Of a stretch of DNA of 49,617 bases, positions 39,501 to 46,732 are shown in pieces (the first letter of the stretch is position 1; each line of letters begins with the position of its first letter). The stretch is taken from the IMG/VR virus record IMGVR_UViG_3300049846_002600, positions 1 through 49,617 of that record, one strand, 5' to 3'. The notes under the pieces were generated by a model that saw only the letters and a program-made list of their open reading frames with translations, was not told the origin of the DNA and made no database searches. A program made the position numbers and the translations under genes. This DNA is from a virus.

Positions 39501-40814
39501 AATAATTTGAGTCAATGGCAGCATATTGCCTTCGGCATCCCGCACATTTGCGCCGATGACCTGCATGGCTTCCGCCGCTTTTGCGCTACCCCGTGCTAGT
39601 CCTGCTAACTCGCTATTCCCGGCAGCGCTGGCGATTTTTAGGCGATCTAGCGCGGCGGCTAATCCCGTTCCCGCTGATGACCCTTGGATACCTGCATCCC
39701 CTAATAAACCGATGGTAATAAGCACGTCCTCTAATGGCTGATCGGCGCCGGCGGCGGTGGCAGATACATAAGCTAACGATTCGCCAATAGTCGAGACACT
39801 GGTATTGGTTCGGTTTGAAGTTACAGTCAAAAGATCGGCGATCTTCCCTGAGTCCGATGCGGCTAACCCAAAAGCGCGGATCGCCTTGGCTGTAATGTCG
39901 CCTACAGTTCCTAAAGATTCAGCGGTGGCTTCCGATGCTTGAACAATCCCCTCCAGTGCGGCGGTTGTTTCTTGTGCCGAAAACCCAGCCCGTGACAAAG
40001 CGATGGAAGTCTCGGCTACTTCCTTTGGAGTTTTAGATGTGACAATGCCTAATCGCTCTACTTCCTCCCTCAATCCCTGAGCTTCTTCGGTAGTTGCCCC
40101 TGCCACAACGGCAGACTGTCTTAGTGCTTTATCAAGCCCAATAAATTCCTGAGTCCCTTTAAGGAAAATACCACCAATCACAGCTGATGTTGCCGCAGCC
40201 GCCGCACCGATTGATCTCATCCCACTTGCGATTTCCTGGGATGACTTTTGAGATTGAGCCTCAATATTTTTGAATGCTTCAATCTGCGATTTCTCCATCG
40301 CCTTGGCAGCCTTTTCCGCTTCCTTAGCCTGAGCAATGCCCTGCTTTTCTGCGATTCGAGTTTGAGTTTCCGCTAACTTTTGGGCGGATTGCGATGCTTT
40401 TTCCTGTGCTTTAATTTGTGCCTGTGCTGCTTTTTCCGCCGCCGCTACTGCTTTAGCCGCCGCCTTTTCCGCTGCCACCCCCGGATTTGCCTGTGCATTG
40501 GCGATCGCCGCCGCCGCTTTTTCTGCCGCCACCCGTGCCTTGGCTTGTGCTGAGATTTGCGCCGCCGCCGCCTTTTCCGCCGCCTGGACAGCCTTCTGAA
40601 CCTGTAGGGCATAGGAGCGCTCTAACGCCGCCTGTACTTTTGCTTGGGCGGCTATTTGTGCTTCTGCTGTTTTCTTGGCAGCTTCCTGGACTTTTAGCTG
40701 TGCGGATTGACCCGATTTACTGAGCTTTTCAAACTCACTAGAAACATTCCCGATACTTTGGGTTAGATTTTTTTCGTCGCCTGTAAACCGGATCGTTACG
40801 TCATTATCAGCCAT
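36516..40814 (-). CDS. Tape measure protein, 1432 aa
   Basis: The first ~200 residues are Ala/Lys/Gln heptad repeats (coiled coil). Residues ~225-430 contain the TP901-type tape-measure core: LRQSAVVAGATTEEAQGL, then ETSIALSRAGFSAQETTAAL and LITIGLLGDAGIQGSSAG. Hydrophobic membrane-like segments follow around 540-640 (LPAPIQQVIIATTGLAGVLA), and then another very long charged coiled coil (~850-1300). The length sets the tail length and implies a long non-contractile tail (roughly 1430 residues). It also probably forms the DNA-ejection channel. Confidence 0.9.
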   Translation of the reverse strand: MADNDVTIRFTGDEKNLTQSIGNVSSEFEKLSKSGQSAQLKVQEAAKKTAEAQIAAQAKVQAALERSYALQVQKAVQAAEKAAAAQISAQAKARVAAEKAAAAIANAQANPGVAAEKAAAKAVAAAEKAAQAQIKAQEKASQSAQKLAETQTRIAEKQGIAQAKEAEKAAKAMEKSQIEAFKNIEAQSQKSSQEIASGMRSIGAAAAATSAVIGGIFLKGTQEFIGLDKALRQSAVVAGATTEEAQGLREEVERLGIVTSKTPKEVAETSIALSRAGFSAQETTAALEGIVQASEATAESLGTVGDITAKAIRAFGLAASDSGKIADLLTVTSNRTNTSVSTIGESLAYVSATAAGADQPLEDVLITIGLLGDAGIQGSSAGTGLAAALDRLKIASAAGNSELAGLARGSAKAAEAMQVIGANVRDAEGNMLPLTQIIPQVQAGLSDLSKEDQDIVFKALFGVQGGKTFQTLINTAPERVNAVTDAVRNAEGAAGVASEKLLQGLGGAIDLFEGSLGSALSKVGEFSANGVEPLVRSATSLLNAFLALPAPIQQVIIATTGLAGVLASAVGVLAAYNIAINSQIASEIKLAAITIKNTIVTNASTVATKASASAKLIAAAATGKLTAAQNAALISAGKLALTLGAIALAVEGVSAAVNKYGATKFTEQTDSARKALEEFTDTAIKSGDAVNQRVIEPYRSFIDIVGLRAKARINQSKIAIGEFSKDIYANVDAIQASAQANGDLAERQKLYETTLKSTQDAIANLDEKMLGTEAYNEQKAQLEITEKLLINNAGAWGVLTQEQQKNVAESAKLNIEEQTKALEQQIDVLKERSELEKSKAQEDFQKSELEKERTASEEKIKREREAGDAERARQKAFDDSLAAAQLANEDALNKIKDQRTQEDIQFQQQSEQALEDIKDKRTLERDALKKQSDDEIETLKDTRSDARDEEKKRFEESLETFKDNRTAERESSRKKFDEEIESLKDQRSQARADIEKNLADQIAARLDQQAASFSQAGLELSRTQAILAADSEEERQKIAAKFEKERQQSAAVAALDLANKVFSPDELLRKAQAIAGVQSVKTEEDAIALQQTLSLIENEQKKQQAEADKIATAALAEEQRQIDLAFEAELESRKVAFDEQQRQSERDLATELETRQAEFDLKQKETDRAFEDEIEAKQSAFDLQQRDFDKETENQVQALENQFEQEKIARDIQRREQDKLFAIETEKAIADAQAIFDEQQRTAQEQFADSERAKDQQLEDDKRAREAAFNEAERQKDLATARQIAEIESRRNALTAALNEPDLEEPIARKTGGAVVPGQTYLVGERNPEPVVFNDGSMKVLGQNAPELVRFSKSGVIYPSMSSMPTISPVLRSPDGEFTPLLTELRKLNRAMKPSVANSNNVYNIVGAQNPVTAAIQLQREQLRAKSRAARL

Positions 40815-40858
40815 GGGTTTCTCCTATTGGGAGTAGCTGCTATGCGATCGCCTTAACT

Positions 40859-41023
40859 CTAATTAGGGATGGTTTCTTTCAATTCTGACACGGCGTAAAA
40901 CTTGCCACAAGTGGGACAATAAACACGCTCTCCATTTGAGAGGATTAATGTTTTTATGGACTCGTTTGCTGTGTCATAAGGCAGGTCATAAAGATGATGC
41001 CCACGGGGGGCAAGAGTAAGCAA
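40859..41023 (-). CDS. Small zinc-knuckle protein before the tape measure, 54 aa
   Basis: A TTG at 41023 begins a frame containing YCPTCGKFYAVSEL (one C-x-x-C), just after the stop of the tail assembly chaperone and directly before the tape measure. Siphophages often encode a second chaperone (G-T) here by frameshifting; no canonical slippery heptamer is present in the overlap, so this may be a separate gene. A conserved AGAGTTAAGG lies after its stop. Confidence 0.45.
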   Translation of the reverse strand: MLTLAPRGHHLYDLPYDTANESIKTLILSNGERVYCPTCGKFYAVSELKETIPN

Positions 41024-41025
41024 AG

Positions 41026-41481
41026 TTACTTCGGCTCGACATTATCTGATTCCACCATTGCCGTATTAAATTGACTTGATTGGGTTAGAATTTCGTCACA
41101 GTTAAACCGATGAATCCAGCATATTTCACTGCCCACAAATTCAGTAAAATCAAAAATCTTGATAGTCCCATTTTCCTCCATGACATTACATTTCTTGGCA
41201 AAGAATATCCGTTCAATTTGTGCGTAGTCACTGGATATTTCATCGAGCTTAGTCCATGTCCCATCAGGACAATCCTTGATGGGCAGTAAGGCGATCGCCT
41301 GTTTCATTTGTTCCCATGCAGCATCATCGGCGCAAACTTTCCCCACAGAAAATTTACACCGCAACCAAGTCGCCTGAATTTTAATTAAAAGCCGCTCTAA
41401 TTCCGCTAAGTTTTTTCGGGGGGTTGGCATTAACTCGATAATAGTTTCGCCAATAGAATTTGTGATTTTAATTGTGTCCAT
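41026..41481 (-). CDS. Tail assembly chaperone-like protein, 151 aa
   Basis: Position between the tail-tube gene and the tape measure, length, and acidic helical composition fit the gpG-type chaperone. No sequence motif is diagnostic. Its start overlaps the preceding gene's stop (TAATG). Confidence 0.6.
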   Translation of the reverse strand: MDTIKITNSIGETIIELMPTPRKNLAELERLLIKIQATWLRCKFSVGKVCADDAAWEQMKQAIALLPIKDCPDGTWTKLDEISSDYAQIERIFFAKKCNVMEENGTIKIFDFTEFVGSEICWIHRFNCDEILTQSSQFNTAMVESDNVEPK

Positions 41482-42053
41482 TAATTTTTCGATAACGCAC
41501 TTACGGGAACACCAAGAAGACCTGCAACCAAGTCTCTATTTTTATCCATAAAACGATCATACCTTTCACGCCGTGCAATTTCCTCTCTTTCCTCCAAGGG
41601 AATAGATGCGGCGTTTGCTCTGAATATAATTTGATTGACGCGATTCTGTCCCAATGTAGAAACGATTTTTAATCCCCCTTCCACCCCATAGCTCAAGAAT
41701 AAATCTGCCAATAAATCACTGTATGGATCGCCACTGCTTTCAATTGGTGCGGGGGGCTTCTTTTTGTATTTGGATTGTTCTGGCAATTCGGCAACCCGAT
41801 TTAGTTCCAACAAATTATCCAAGATGCCATCCAGCAGCCAATATTCTTCAGGCAAGGGAAACCCGAACCCGTCAATATCAGCGCGGGGGTGTAGGTTAAT
41901 AAGTTTTTGTAAGTCTGCCCAATGGCGATCGCTGGCAGCAATATGCCCGATGTGCTTAGGCAATGAAGCCATCAGGATTGAGTAGGCATTGATAGAAAAA
42001 AACGGCACTGGGTTAAGCAGTACCGTCTCCGAACCGATAGAGAGAAAAAGCAT
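41481..42053 (-). CDS. Hypothetical tail protein/chaperone, 190 aa
   Basis: Lies directly after the tail-tube gene, with overlapping stop/start. The N-terminal ~30 residues are hydrophobic, the rest helical and acidic (PYSDLLADLFLSYGVEGGLK). It likely acts in tail assembly, perhaps a first chaperone; the pair with the downstream 151-aa protein mirrors G and GT. Family not certain. Confidence 0.5.
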   Translation of the reverse strand: MLFLSIGSETVLLNPVPFFSINAYSILMASLPKHIGHIAASDRHWADLQKLINLHPRADIDGFGFPLPEEYWLLDGILDNLLELNRVAELPEQSKYKKKPPAPIESSGDPYSDLLADLFLSYGVEGGLKIVSTLGQNRVNQIIFRANAASIPLEEREEIARRERYDRFMDKNRDLVAGLLGVPVSALSKN

Positions 42054-42869
42054 TTAACACGCCATGATTTGGTCTTGAGTGAGATATTTAACCGTCGGGT
42101 TGTAAGTACAAGTCGAGCCATCATTGAGGACAGACATCGTAAATTCTGCCACCCCGGTACTCGGATCGAACACCCGTGCATCAGCTTTGATTTGCACGGC
42201 AGGGAAAGTCACGATGGCGATCGAGTTATCCACAAACAACAGCACCGCATCAACCTTGAAGGTGTCAAAGGTATTTTCACCAAGTTGACGAATGGTGGCG
42301 GTATTTGTGATGGAACCTGTAATTAGGGGAGCTTTGGCGACGATGTTATCCGAGATCTTAATTTCAGCATTTGCGCCAACCGCGAAGCTATTATTCGTCA
42401 CGGCGGGATTAAATGTCGCGTAGGTGACTTGGGTGAGTTGTACGCTGGCGGTGGGGTCAGTGGGGTCAGCATACCCAAAAGTAGCCGTTGCATCCTCCGC
42501 CACACCATAACCATAGAACCCCGATGCCTTGGCAGAAATTGTGTTAGTCGTGGGCAAGAATGATTGAGTCACATCAAAGTCAGCATCGACCACGCTTTCC
42601 CATTCCGAGTTGAAAACCATCTGCATGGCGATCGGCGTAAGGGGCAGGGTCAAAGTCAACTCAGGGTTGGCAGCGGTTTCGATGTCACGGGCTTTTACCG
42701 ATACCCCTGTAGGCGTGTTCACCCGCACCTCAGAAAGGGTAATATTCGGGTTAAAAGTTAACGCCGTGGCGTTGGGAAGAATAATGATGTTGCCGTTGGA
42801 TAGAGGGTTAAGGGAAGTCAGTTTGGTAACACCCGTGCCCTTGACGACGTTCTGATTGATAGCGACCAT
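42054..42869 (-). CDS. Major tail tube protein, 271 aa
   Basis: Beta-rich, with no membrane segments, N-terminal KGTGVTKLTSLNPLSNGNII and a C-terminal Ig-like region. Length and position upstream of the chaperones and tape measure identify the siphovirus tail-tube subunit. A good ribosome-binding site (GGAGATC) precedes the ATG, consistent with high expression. Confidence 0.75.
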   Translation of the reverse strand: MVAINQNVVKGTGVTKLTSLNPLSNGNIIILPNATALTFNPNITLSEVRVNTPTGVSVKARDIETAANPELTLTLPLTPIAMQMVFNSEWESVVDADFDVTQSFLPTTNTISAKASGFYGYGVAEDATATFGYADPTDPTASVQLTQVTYATFNPAVTNNSFAVGANAEIKISDNIVAKAPLITGSITNTATIRQLGENTFDTFKVDAVLLFVDNSIAIVTFPAVQIKADARVFDPSTGVAEFTMSVLNDGSTCTYNPTVKYLTQDQIMAC

Positions 42870-42930
42870 TTACGATCTCCAATGAGTTGTTATTTTTTTT
42901 GGGACGCATTTGGGACGCAATTTTTAAAAT

Positions 42931-43143
42931 CTACTCTTCCGTTGGCAACTCTAATTCAACGGGTTCGGGCTTTGGTGATCGCCGCTTTTTGACTTCATGG
43001 ATAACTGGAATCAATGCACCAGTATCAAGATATCGGGCGGCGCGTTTTGGGTTTGTGAGGACTGTTTCTCCGGATGGCACTCTAACCGATCCTTCTGCCG
43101 TTGGCACAATCAAAACCCCGGCGGTCACATTTTTATATTCCAT
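42931..43143 (-). CDS. Small tail-region protein, 70 aa
   Basis: Beta-rich N-terminal part and a basic, Pro-rich C-terminus (EVKKRRSPKPEPVELELP). It starts on the last base of the upstream gene. Tail terminator or neck protein is possible; unproven. Confidence 0.5.
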   Translation of the reverse strand: MEYKNVTAGVLIVPTAEGSVRVPSGETVLTNPKRAARYLDTGALIPVIHEVKKRRSPKPEPVELELPTEE

Positions 43144-43514
43144 TAGCTCCGGGCATCACCTGCCGTTGTATAGAACGCATCAAGATTGATAGCGGGGGAA
43201 TAGCCAATCACTGTCACGGAATCCGCCTCAGCATCGGTAAATGGTGTCGTCTTGGCATCGGCATAGGTACTCGCCGCCGCGCTAGAGAAATCCAAAAATT
43301 CCACTTTTACTTTTTGAGTTGCCCCTTCAATGACTGGCGTTAATCGAATCCGATGAACCAGTCGAGCCGCTGCGTTAACAGTCGCCTTTAAATCAATCGT
43401 CACATTATCAGGGTTAGCGGCGGTATCCTCAATGCCAACAAGCGTCAATACGATCGCCTCGTTATTGGTTAAGGTAGCCGCTGGACGGGTGTAATTTACA
43501 GAAGTGAGTGCCAT
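43143..43514 (-). CDS. Tail/neck structural protein, 123 aa
   Basis: Thr/Ala/Val-rich beta protein (NVTIDLKATVNAAARLVHRI) without charge clusters or cysteine. First gene of the tail-tube operon. Probably a tail completion, tail terminator or minor tail protein. Confidence 0.55.
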   Translation of the reverse strand: MALTSVNYTRPAATLTNNEAIVLTLVGIEDTAANPDNVTIDLKATVNAAARLVHRIRLTPVIEGATQKVKVEFLDFSSAAASTYADAKTTPFTDAEADSVTVIGYSPAINLDAFYTTAGDARS

Positions 43515-43601
43515 TTATTTTCCTCTCGAAGCCATCCTTCTAATATTATCCCCATAGCACAATTTCTGCCTAGATCCAAGTAGAATCTAGACAAAAAACA
43601 A

Positions 43602-43626
43602 AAGCGCGATGCCTAACACCACGCTT
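43602..43626 (-). terminator. Terminator of the small gene at 43654-43875
   Basis: On the minus strand AAGCGTGGTG-TTAGG-CATCGCGCTT with two G:T pairs, followed by TTGTTTTTTG. It isolates the tail-tube operon from upstream small genes. Confidence 0.75.
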
Positions 43627-43653
43627 AAAAAAATCTAGCTTTCCCTATTCAGT

Positions 43654-43875
43654 TTATTGTATGGTTCGGTTTGCCCATCGAACAAAGGCATCTGCCACTT
43701 GATTAAGCTCACCTTCATGATGAAAGCCCTCATCAAAATTATCAACGGCACGGATAACCCAAATTTGATTTAGTGGATAGAGTCGATAGGATATCGTTTT
43801 CCGCATGGCAGTAGAGGAAATACGAGCGGTATGAAACGACTGGTTACGGACGGTTAAGGGGCAAGCTACTAACAT
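43654..43875 (-). CDS. Hypothetical protein, 73 aa
   Basis: Not recognised. Mixed alpha/beta; the C-terminal half is helical with FDEGFHHEGELNQVADAFVR. Weak ribosome-binding site (AAAGAAATT). Flanked by hairpins on both sides, so probably a small independent early gene. Confidence 0.45.
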   Translation of the reverse strand: MLVACPLTVRNQSFHTARISSTAMRKTISYRLYPLNQIWVIRAVDNFDEGFHHEGELNQVADAFVRWANRTIQ

Positions 43876-43927
43876 AATTTCTTTGGTAAGTGGTCAATAA
43901 ATTTTATGGATCGAGGGCATGGAAAAT

Positions 43928-43940
43928 CCGTTTTGAACGG
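43928..43940 (-). terminator. Short hairpin terminator
   Basis: Minus strand CCGTT-CAA-AACGG followed by ATTTT. Weak, 26 nt after the 49-aa gene. Confidence 0.5.
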
Positions 43941-43965
43941 TTATTTAAATAATGTTCAAGAGCTT

Positions 43966-44115
43966 TCACGATATGGCTTTCAATATCAATTGATCCATAG
44001 AATTAGCAAAGTCGGCAAGCTTTACGCTTAATGGTTTACTAGGCTGGCTTTTAATGTGATGCAACAATTTTTGCAGTGCATCTTTCTCTATGTTTGTGTG
44101 TTCGTCAAAAGTCAT
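43966..44115 (-). CDS. 49-aa hypothetical protein
   Basis: ATG 44115 is 5 nt after the stop of the zinc-ribbon gene. The protein is helical and acidic in its first half (TFDEHTNIEKDALQKLLHHI). No family motif. Probably co-translated with the zinc-ribbon gene. Confidence 0.45.
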   Translation of the reverse strand: MTFDEHTNIEKDALQKLLHHIKSQPSKPLSVKLADFANSMDQLILKAIS

Positions 44116-44119
44116 AATG

Positions 44120-44326
44120 CTAATCATCTTTATGTCGGTATTTTGCTTGCCGTTCTGCCCCGGTCATGGGATTGCCATTTATAGGGGGTCGTCCTACTTG
44201 TTCCGTCTTGGGAGATTCATGGCACTTTCCGCACCGATAGCGCTGAGTCCCTTTTTTGGTTTTACCGTTACGGTAAAAGGTTCCACCACAAGGGCAGAAC
44301 CACTTAATCATCTTTGGTCTGGTCAT
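44120..44326 (-). CDS. Zinc-ribbon protein, 68 aa
   Basis: FCPCGGTFYRNGKTKKGTQR followed by YRCGKCHESPK, giving C-x-C...C-x-x-C, the same transposase-type ribbon as at 27456-27860. The C-terminus MTGAERQAKYRHKDD is a common tail in phage-encoded HNH-like/small DNA-binding proteins. Likely nucleic-acid binding. Confidence 0.55.
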   Translation of the reverse strand: MTRPKMIKWFCPCGGTFYRNGKTKKGTQRYRCGKCHESPKTEQVGRPPINGNPMTGAERQAKYRHKDD

Positions 44327-44356
44327 GAGTAAAGGGGAATTAAATCCCCCGATAAA

Positions 44357-44683
44357 TTAACAAAGACTGTGTTGATAGGCTAGCCGACGATAGTCGGTGG
44401 GATCAGAGGTGAACCCGTAGTAGCCATAGATCCGCTCTTTAACATCATCATCGGCGTAAATTGCATCGATGATTGCGTTATGGACGATCTCCGTATCGGA
44501 CTCACTCATACTGAGTTTAATCCGGCGGGACTCATCGTAAAACAATTCAGGGCTAGAGTGCCAACTTAAGTGACCCTCATCGCAGTTGATGTCTTCGTAG
44601 TTGAACGTGGCGATCGCATCCCATAAACCAAGCTTTTCACAGGAGAATTGAATTTGGAAGTTGGTGGTGGTTGCAGTAGTCAT
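44357..44683 (-). CDS. Hypothetical protein, 108 aa
   Basis: Acidic, mixed alpha/beta; no family recognised. It has its own promoter with the AGAGTTAAG leader. Early gene; role unknown. Confidence 0.55.
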   Translation of the reverse strand: MTTATTTNFQIQFSCEKLGLWDAIATFNYEDINCDEGHLSWHSSPELFYDESRRIKLSMSESDTEIVHNAIIDAIYADDDVKERIYGYYGFTSDPTDYRRLAYQHSLC

Positions 44684-44704
44684 CTATCCTCTTGGGGTTC
44701 TCCC

Positions 44705-44750
44705 CTTAACTCTATAATCATTATAACACTCTTTTTGTTACTCGCGTCAA
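44705..44750 (-). promoter_or_regulatory. Promoter with AGAGTTAAG leader
   Basis: Minus strand TTGACG (44750-44745), 19-nt spacer, TATAAT (44725-44720), then AGAGTTAAG (44713-44705). The spacer is longer than ideal but the -10 is consensus. Confidence 0.65.
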
Positions 44751-44771
44751 CTATTTTTTTGCAACAAAAAA

Positions 44772-44788
44772 CCGCCCATTTAGAGCGG
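44772..44788 (-). terminator. Hairpin terminator after the 74-aa gene
   Basis: Minus strand CCGC (44788-44785) and GCGG (44775-44772) stem followed by TTTTTTG. Confidence 0.6.
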
Positions 44789-44821
44789 CGTTAGATAGAC
44801 CATTGGTAACTTCCTATGGTA

Positions 44822-45046
44822 TCAATCAATCCCCGCCACCGTGAGGGCGCATCCATCAACTTTTAACACCGCATGAGGATCAGCCTCGCCAAAGTCTTCA
44901 ATCTCTTCCGCAAATCCTACGGCATCACCAACGGCGATCGCCGCGTCATCTGCGATATACCCATGGCAGAAAAAATTGCCCTTTGCGTCACGCACTTCAA
45001 TTAACTGCGAAATCCATACAAACTCGTCCGTGTAAATCAATATCAT
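44822..45046 (-). CDS. Hypothetical acidic protein, 74 aa
   Basis: Strongly acidic, with VDGCALTVAG and DDAAIAVGDAVGFAEEIEDF. No motif recognised. An acidic DNA-mimic-like composition is interesting but unproven; the pI should be low. It is downstream of a 57-aa gene on the same strand. Confidence 0.5.
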   Translation of the reverse strand: MILIYTDEFVWISQLIEVRDAKGNFFCHGYIADDAAIAVGDAVGFAEEIEDFGEADPHAVLKVDGCALTVAGID

Positions 45047-45078
45047 TGCTCAAAACCTTTAAAACTGTGGCGATAATT

Positions 45079-45098
45079 GCGGCTGTAAGGGGAGCCGC
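45079..45098 (-). terminator. GC-rich hairpin
   Basis: GCGGCT (45079-45084) and AGCCGC (45093-45098), 8-nt loop, between two minus-strand genes. It may be an RNA-processing or attenuation site, as no T-run follows. Confidence 0.5.
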
Positions 45099-45108
45099 AC
45101 CCGTCAGG

Positions 45109-45282
45109 CTATACCAGCCAAATACCCTTCTCTTGGTCGTATTCGCCGCGCTTTACAGCCTCGCGGATGATATCTGCATTGATTGCATCTAACGTCTCTT
45201 GAAAAGCTTTGCGCTGGGCTTCAGTTTGGTATCTGTTCCCAACCTTGTTAGTGGCATCAAAAAGTTCTTGTAAAGTAGTCAT
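45109..45282 (-). CDS. 57-aa protein
   Basis: ATG 45282 with AAGAGG upstream. Helical: QELFDATNKVGNRYQTEAQR and FQETLDAINADIIREAVKRG. Small early gene, no family recognised. Confidence 0.55.
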   Translation of the reverse strand: MTTLQELFDATNKVGNRYQTEAQRKAFQETLDAINADIIREAVKRGEYDQEKGIWLV

Positions 45283-45304
45283 TTCGTAAAACCTCTTAGG
45301 TAAC

Positions 45305-45633
45305 GTGTGTCGCTATATCAAATATATTTCCTTGTCAACGTCAAAACCGTTTGATTCCCTAAATTGAAACAATATTTATTTGAAGATTTTGGCTTAGGTA
45401 TTGACAGGATTGAGCCTAGGCACAAAAGGCTTTCCACTTATTCGCCATATCTTTTGTGAAGCGGGATCGCATGGTTTGTACTACTTTTTTGTCGAATTTT
45501 GCCTCTAAAAACAGCAAAAAACGAGCATAATCCGCTCAAAAAATACGGGAAAACGCTCTCATAAGTTATTTAAATAGACCCCCATACTTTCCGCATAGCG
45601 ACACACAGAGGCGATGGGGGATCTATCTATTTT
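45305..45633. other. Non-coding region with long-range inverted repeat
   Basis: No gene seen in 45283-45684. It holds GTGTGTCGCTAT (45305-45316) and its exact reverse complement ATAGCGACACAC (45595-45606), plus an imperfect hairpin AAATAGACCCCCAT/ATGGGGGATCTAT (45572-45626) and the palindrome TATTTAAATA. A replication origin or small RNA is possible. Confidence 0.5.
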
Positions 45634-45684
45634 AGGGTATTTTGAAGCTGTCTAGGGAGTTGTTGAAGGATACAATGCAACAAA

Positions 45685-45710
45685 AAACCACCCATGGGCG
45701 TAGGTGGTTT
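45685..45710. terminator. Strong hairpin terminator
   Basis: AAACCACC (45685-45692) and GGTGGTTT (45703-45710), with T-runs on both strands. It ends the Sak3-like transcript (minus) and may stop any rightward non-coding RNA. Confidence 0.8.
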
Positions 45711-45730
45711 CGTACTGGATGCCCTTTATT

Positions 45731-46444
45731 TTATTCTGGGGCGTTATAGTTTTCCTGTGATAGATCCCCCCATAGTTCATTGAGATCGGCAATTACCTTT
45801 TCAAACTTGTCTGTAGTGACTTCGGCGGTGTTGGAGAACCCGTAGGACTCCAACACCTCTACAATTGCCCCTTTTTCTAACGGAGGTTCTGCTTTTGTGT
45901 AGTCGGTTATCCGCTTCCGTTGCTCTGCTGAAATTAACATAGGCATTGACGAGAGTTGTGTTTGCGCTGCTGGCATCTTAGTCGCCTTGGGCTTCGCTTT
46001 GACAGGGGCTGGTTCGGCGATCGCCTTTTCATCACGATATGGGTTCTCAATAGGTTCTTTAGCCCACAGTTGATATGCTAGCCCGAAAGTAAATGCTGCC
46101 GTGGTACAAAGGCAACGGCGATGGGTATCCGTCACGTCACGGGCGCTGATTTTTCCAAACTGGATCGGAGCGTTGCGGTTGTCCATAATCGCCTGTGGAA
46201 AGTCCGGCGTTTCGCTTCCTTCAGGGCTGACAAAATAGCCAACTAAATAGCCCGTTTCATTTGGGGCTTTCCACACATGACCGCCGCCGGGACACTCTCT
46301 CAGGCGAAATTGCCACCCATTTGCATGGACACTGAGAAGATGGGCTACTTTTGCCCAGTTGACATAATCAGCGGCGTAATTGCCGTTCCCTTTAGTGCTG
46401 ATATCATCGGGCGTGATAATGCTTGAAAGATCTGGAATATTCAT
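45731..46444 (-). CDS. Sak3/DUF1071-like single-strand annealing protein, 237 aa
   Basis: ATG 46444 with AGGTG upstream. The N-terminal ~130 residues show the DUF1071 pattern: YAADYVNWAKVAHLLSV near residue 25 and ARDVTDTHRRCLCTTAAFTF near residue 100, equivalent to the conserved D-x-x-x-A-x-x-R-C-L region. The C-terminal part is a Pro/Ala linker with an acidic tail. Its partner SSB is the next gene upstream. It should anneal single strands during recombination-dependent replication. Confidence 0.7.
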   Translation of the reverse strand: MNIPDLSSIITPDDISTKGNGNYAADYVNWAKVAHLLSVHANGWQFRLRECPGGGHVWKAPNETGYLVGYFVSPEGSETPDFPQAIMDNRNAPIQFGKISARDVTDTHRRCLCTTAAFTFGLAYQLWAKEPIENPYRDEKAIAEPAPVKAKPKATKMPAAQTQLSSMPMLISAEQRKRITDYTKAEPPLEKGAIVEVLESYGFSNTAEVTTDKFEKVIADLNELWGDLSQENYNAPE

Positions 46445-46471
46445 ATTCACCTGAAAATAAATAAACAAAAT

Positions 46472-46488
46472 GCGGGAATTTCACCCGC
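46472..46488 (-). terminator. Terminator between 53-aa gene and Sak3-like gene
   Basis: Minus strand GCGGG-TGAAATT-CCCGC followed by ATTTTGTTT. Confidence 0.7.
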
Positions 46489-46496
46489 GAAATTAA

Positions 46497-46658
46497 TCAG
46501 AAAACGTCTTTGAAAAAAGCAATTTCACAATCATCGCCAACTAATGCCTTTACGTCCGCTACGGTCAAAGGACGAGCCGCAGTCACAAAGTCGGTAATCA
46601 TTAAACTGCCTGTGTAATAGCCCAGTGAATAAGTCCAAGTTCTGTTGCTGATAGTCAT
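46497..46658 (-). CDS. 53-aa protein
   Basis: ATG 46658. Residues MTISNRTWTYSLGYYTGS then LMITDFVTAARPLTVADVKA: a beta-hairpin-like N-terminus and helical middle. It has its own promoter and is followed by a terminator, so is monocistronic. Function unknown. Confidence 0.6.
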   Translation of the reverse strand: MTISNRTWTYSLGYYTGSLMITDFVTAARPLTVADVKALVGDDCEIAFFKDVF

Positions 46659-46671
46659 GATGTGTGTTTCT

Positions 46672-46714
46672 CTTAGCTCTATATTTAATATAGCACACTT
46701 TTCGTCACTTGCAA
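46672..46714 (-). promoter_or_regulatory. Promoter of the 53-aa gene
   Basis: Minus strand TTGCAA (46714-46709), 16-nt spacer GTGACGAAAAGTGTGC, TATATT (46692-46687), then AGAGCTAAG (46680-46672). The spacer is almost identical to that at 33369-33384. Confidence 0.75.
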
Positions 46715-46732
46715 CAGCAGAACAAAACTTTT

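Noticed and set aside
37010-40723. Plus-strand frames opposite the tape measure
   Set aside because: Leu/Phe/Ser/Pro-rich products mirror the Ala/Glu/Lys coiled coil on the minus strand; no ribosome-binding sites or protein-like features.
40852-40860. AGAGTTAAG (minus) before the tape measure as another promoter
   Set aside because: No -10/-35 boxes are suitably placed upstream; it lies just after the stop of the small zinc-knuckle gene, so may be coincidental.
41023-41040. Canonical -1 slippery site at the chaperone overlap
   Set aside because: Sequence in the window where both frames are open (GTCGAGCCGAAGTAA) has no X-XXY-YYZ heptamer.
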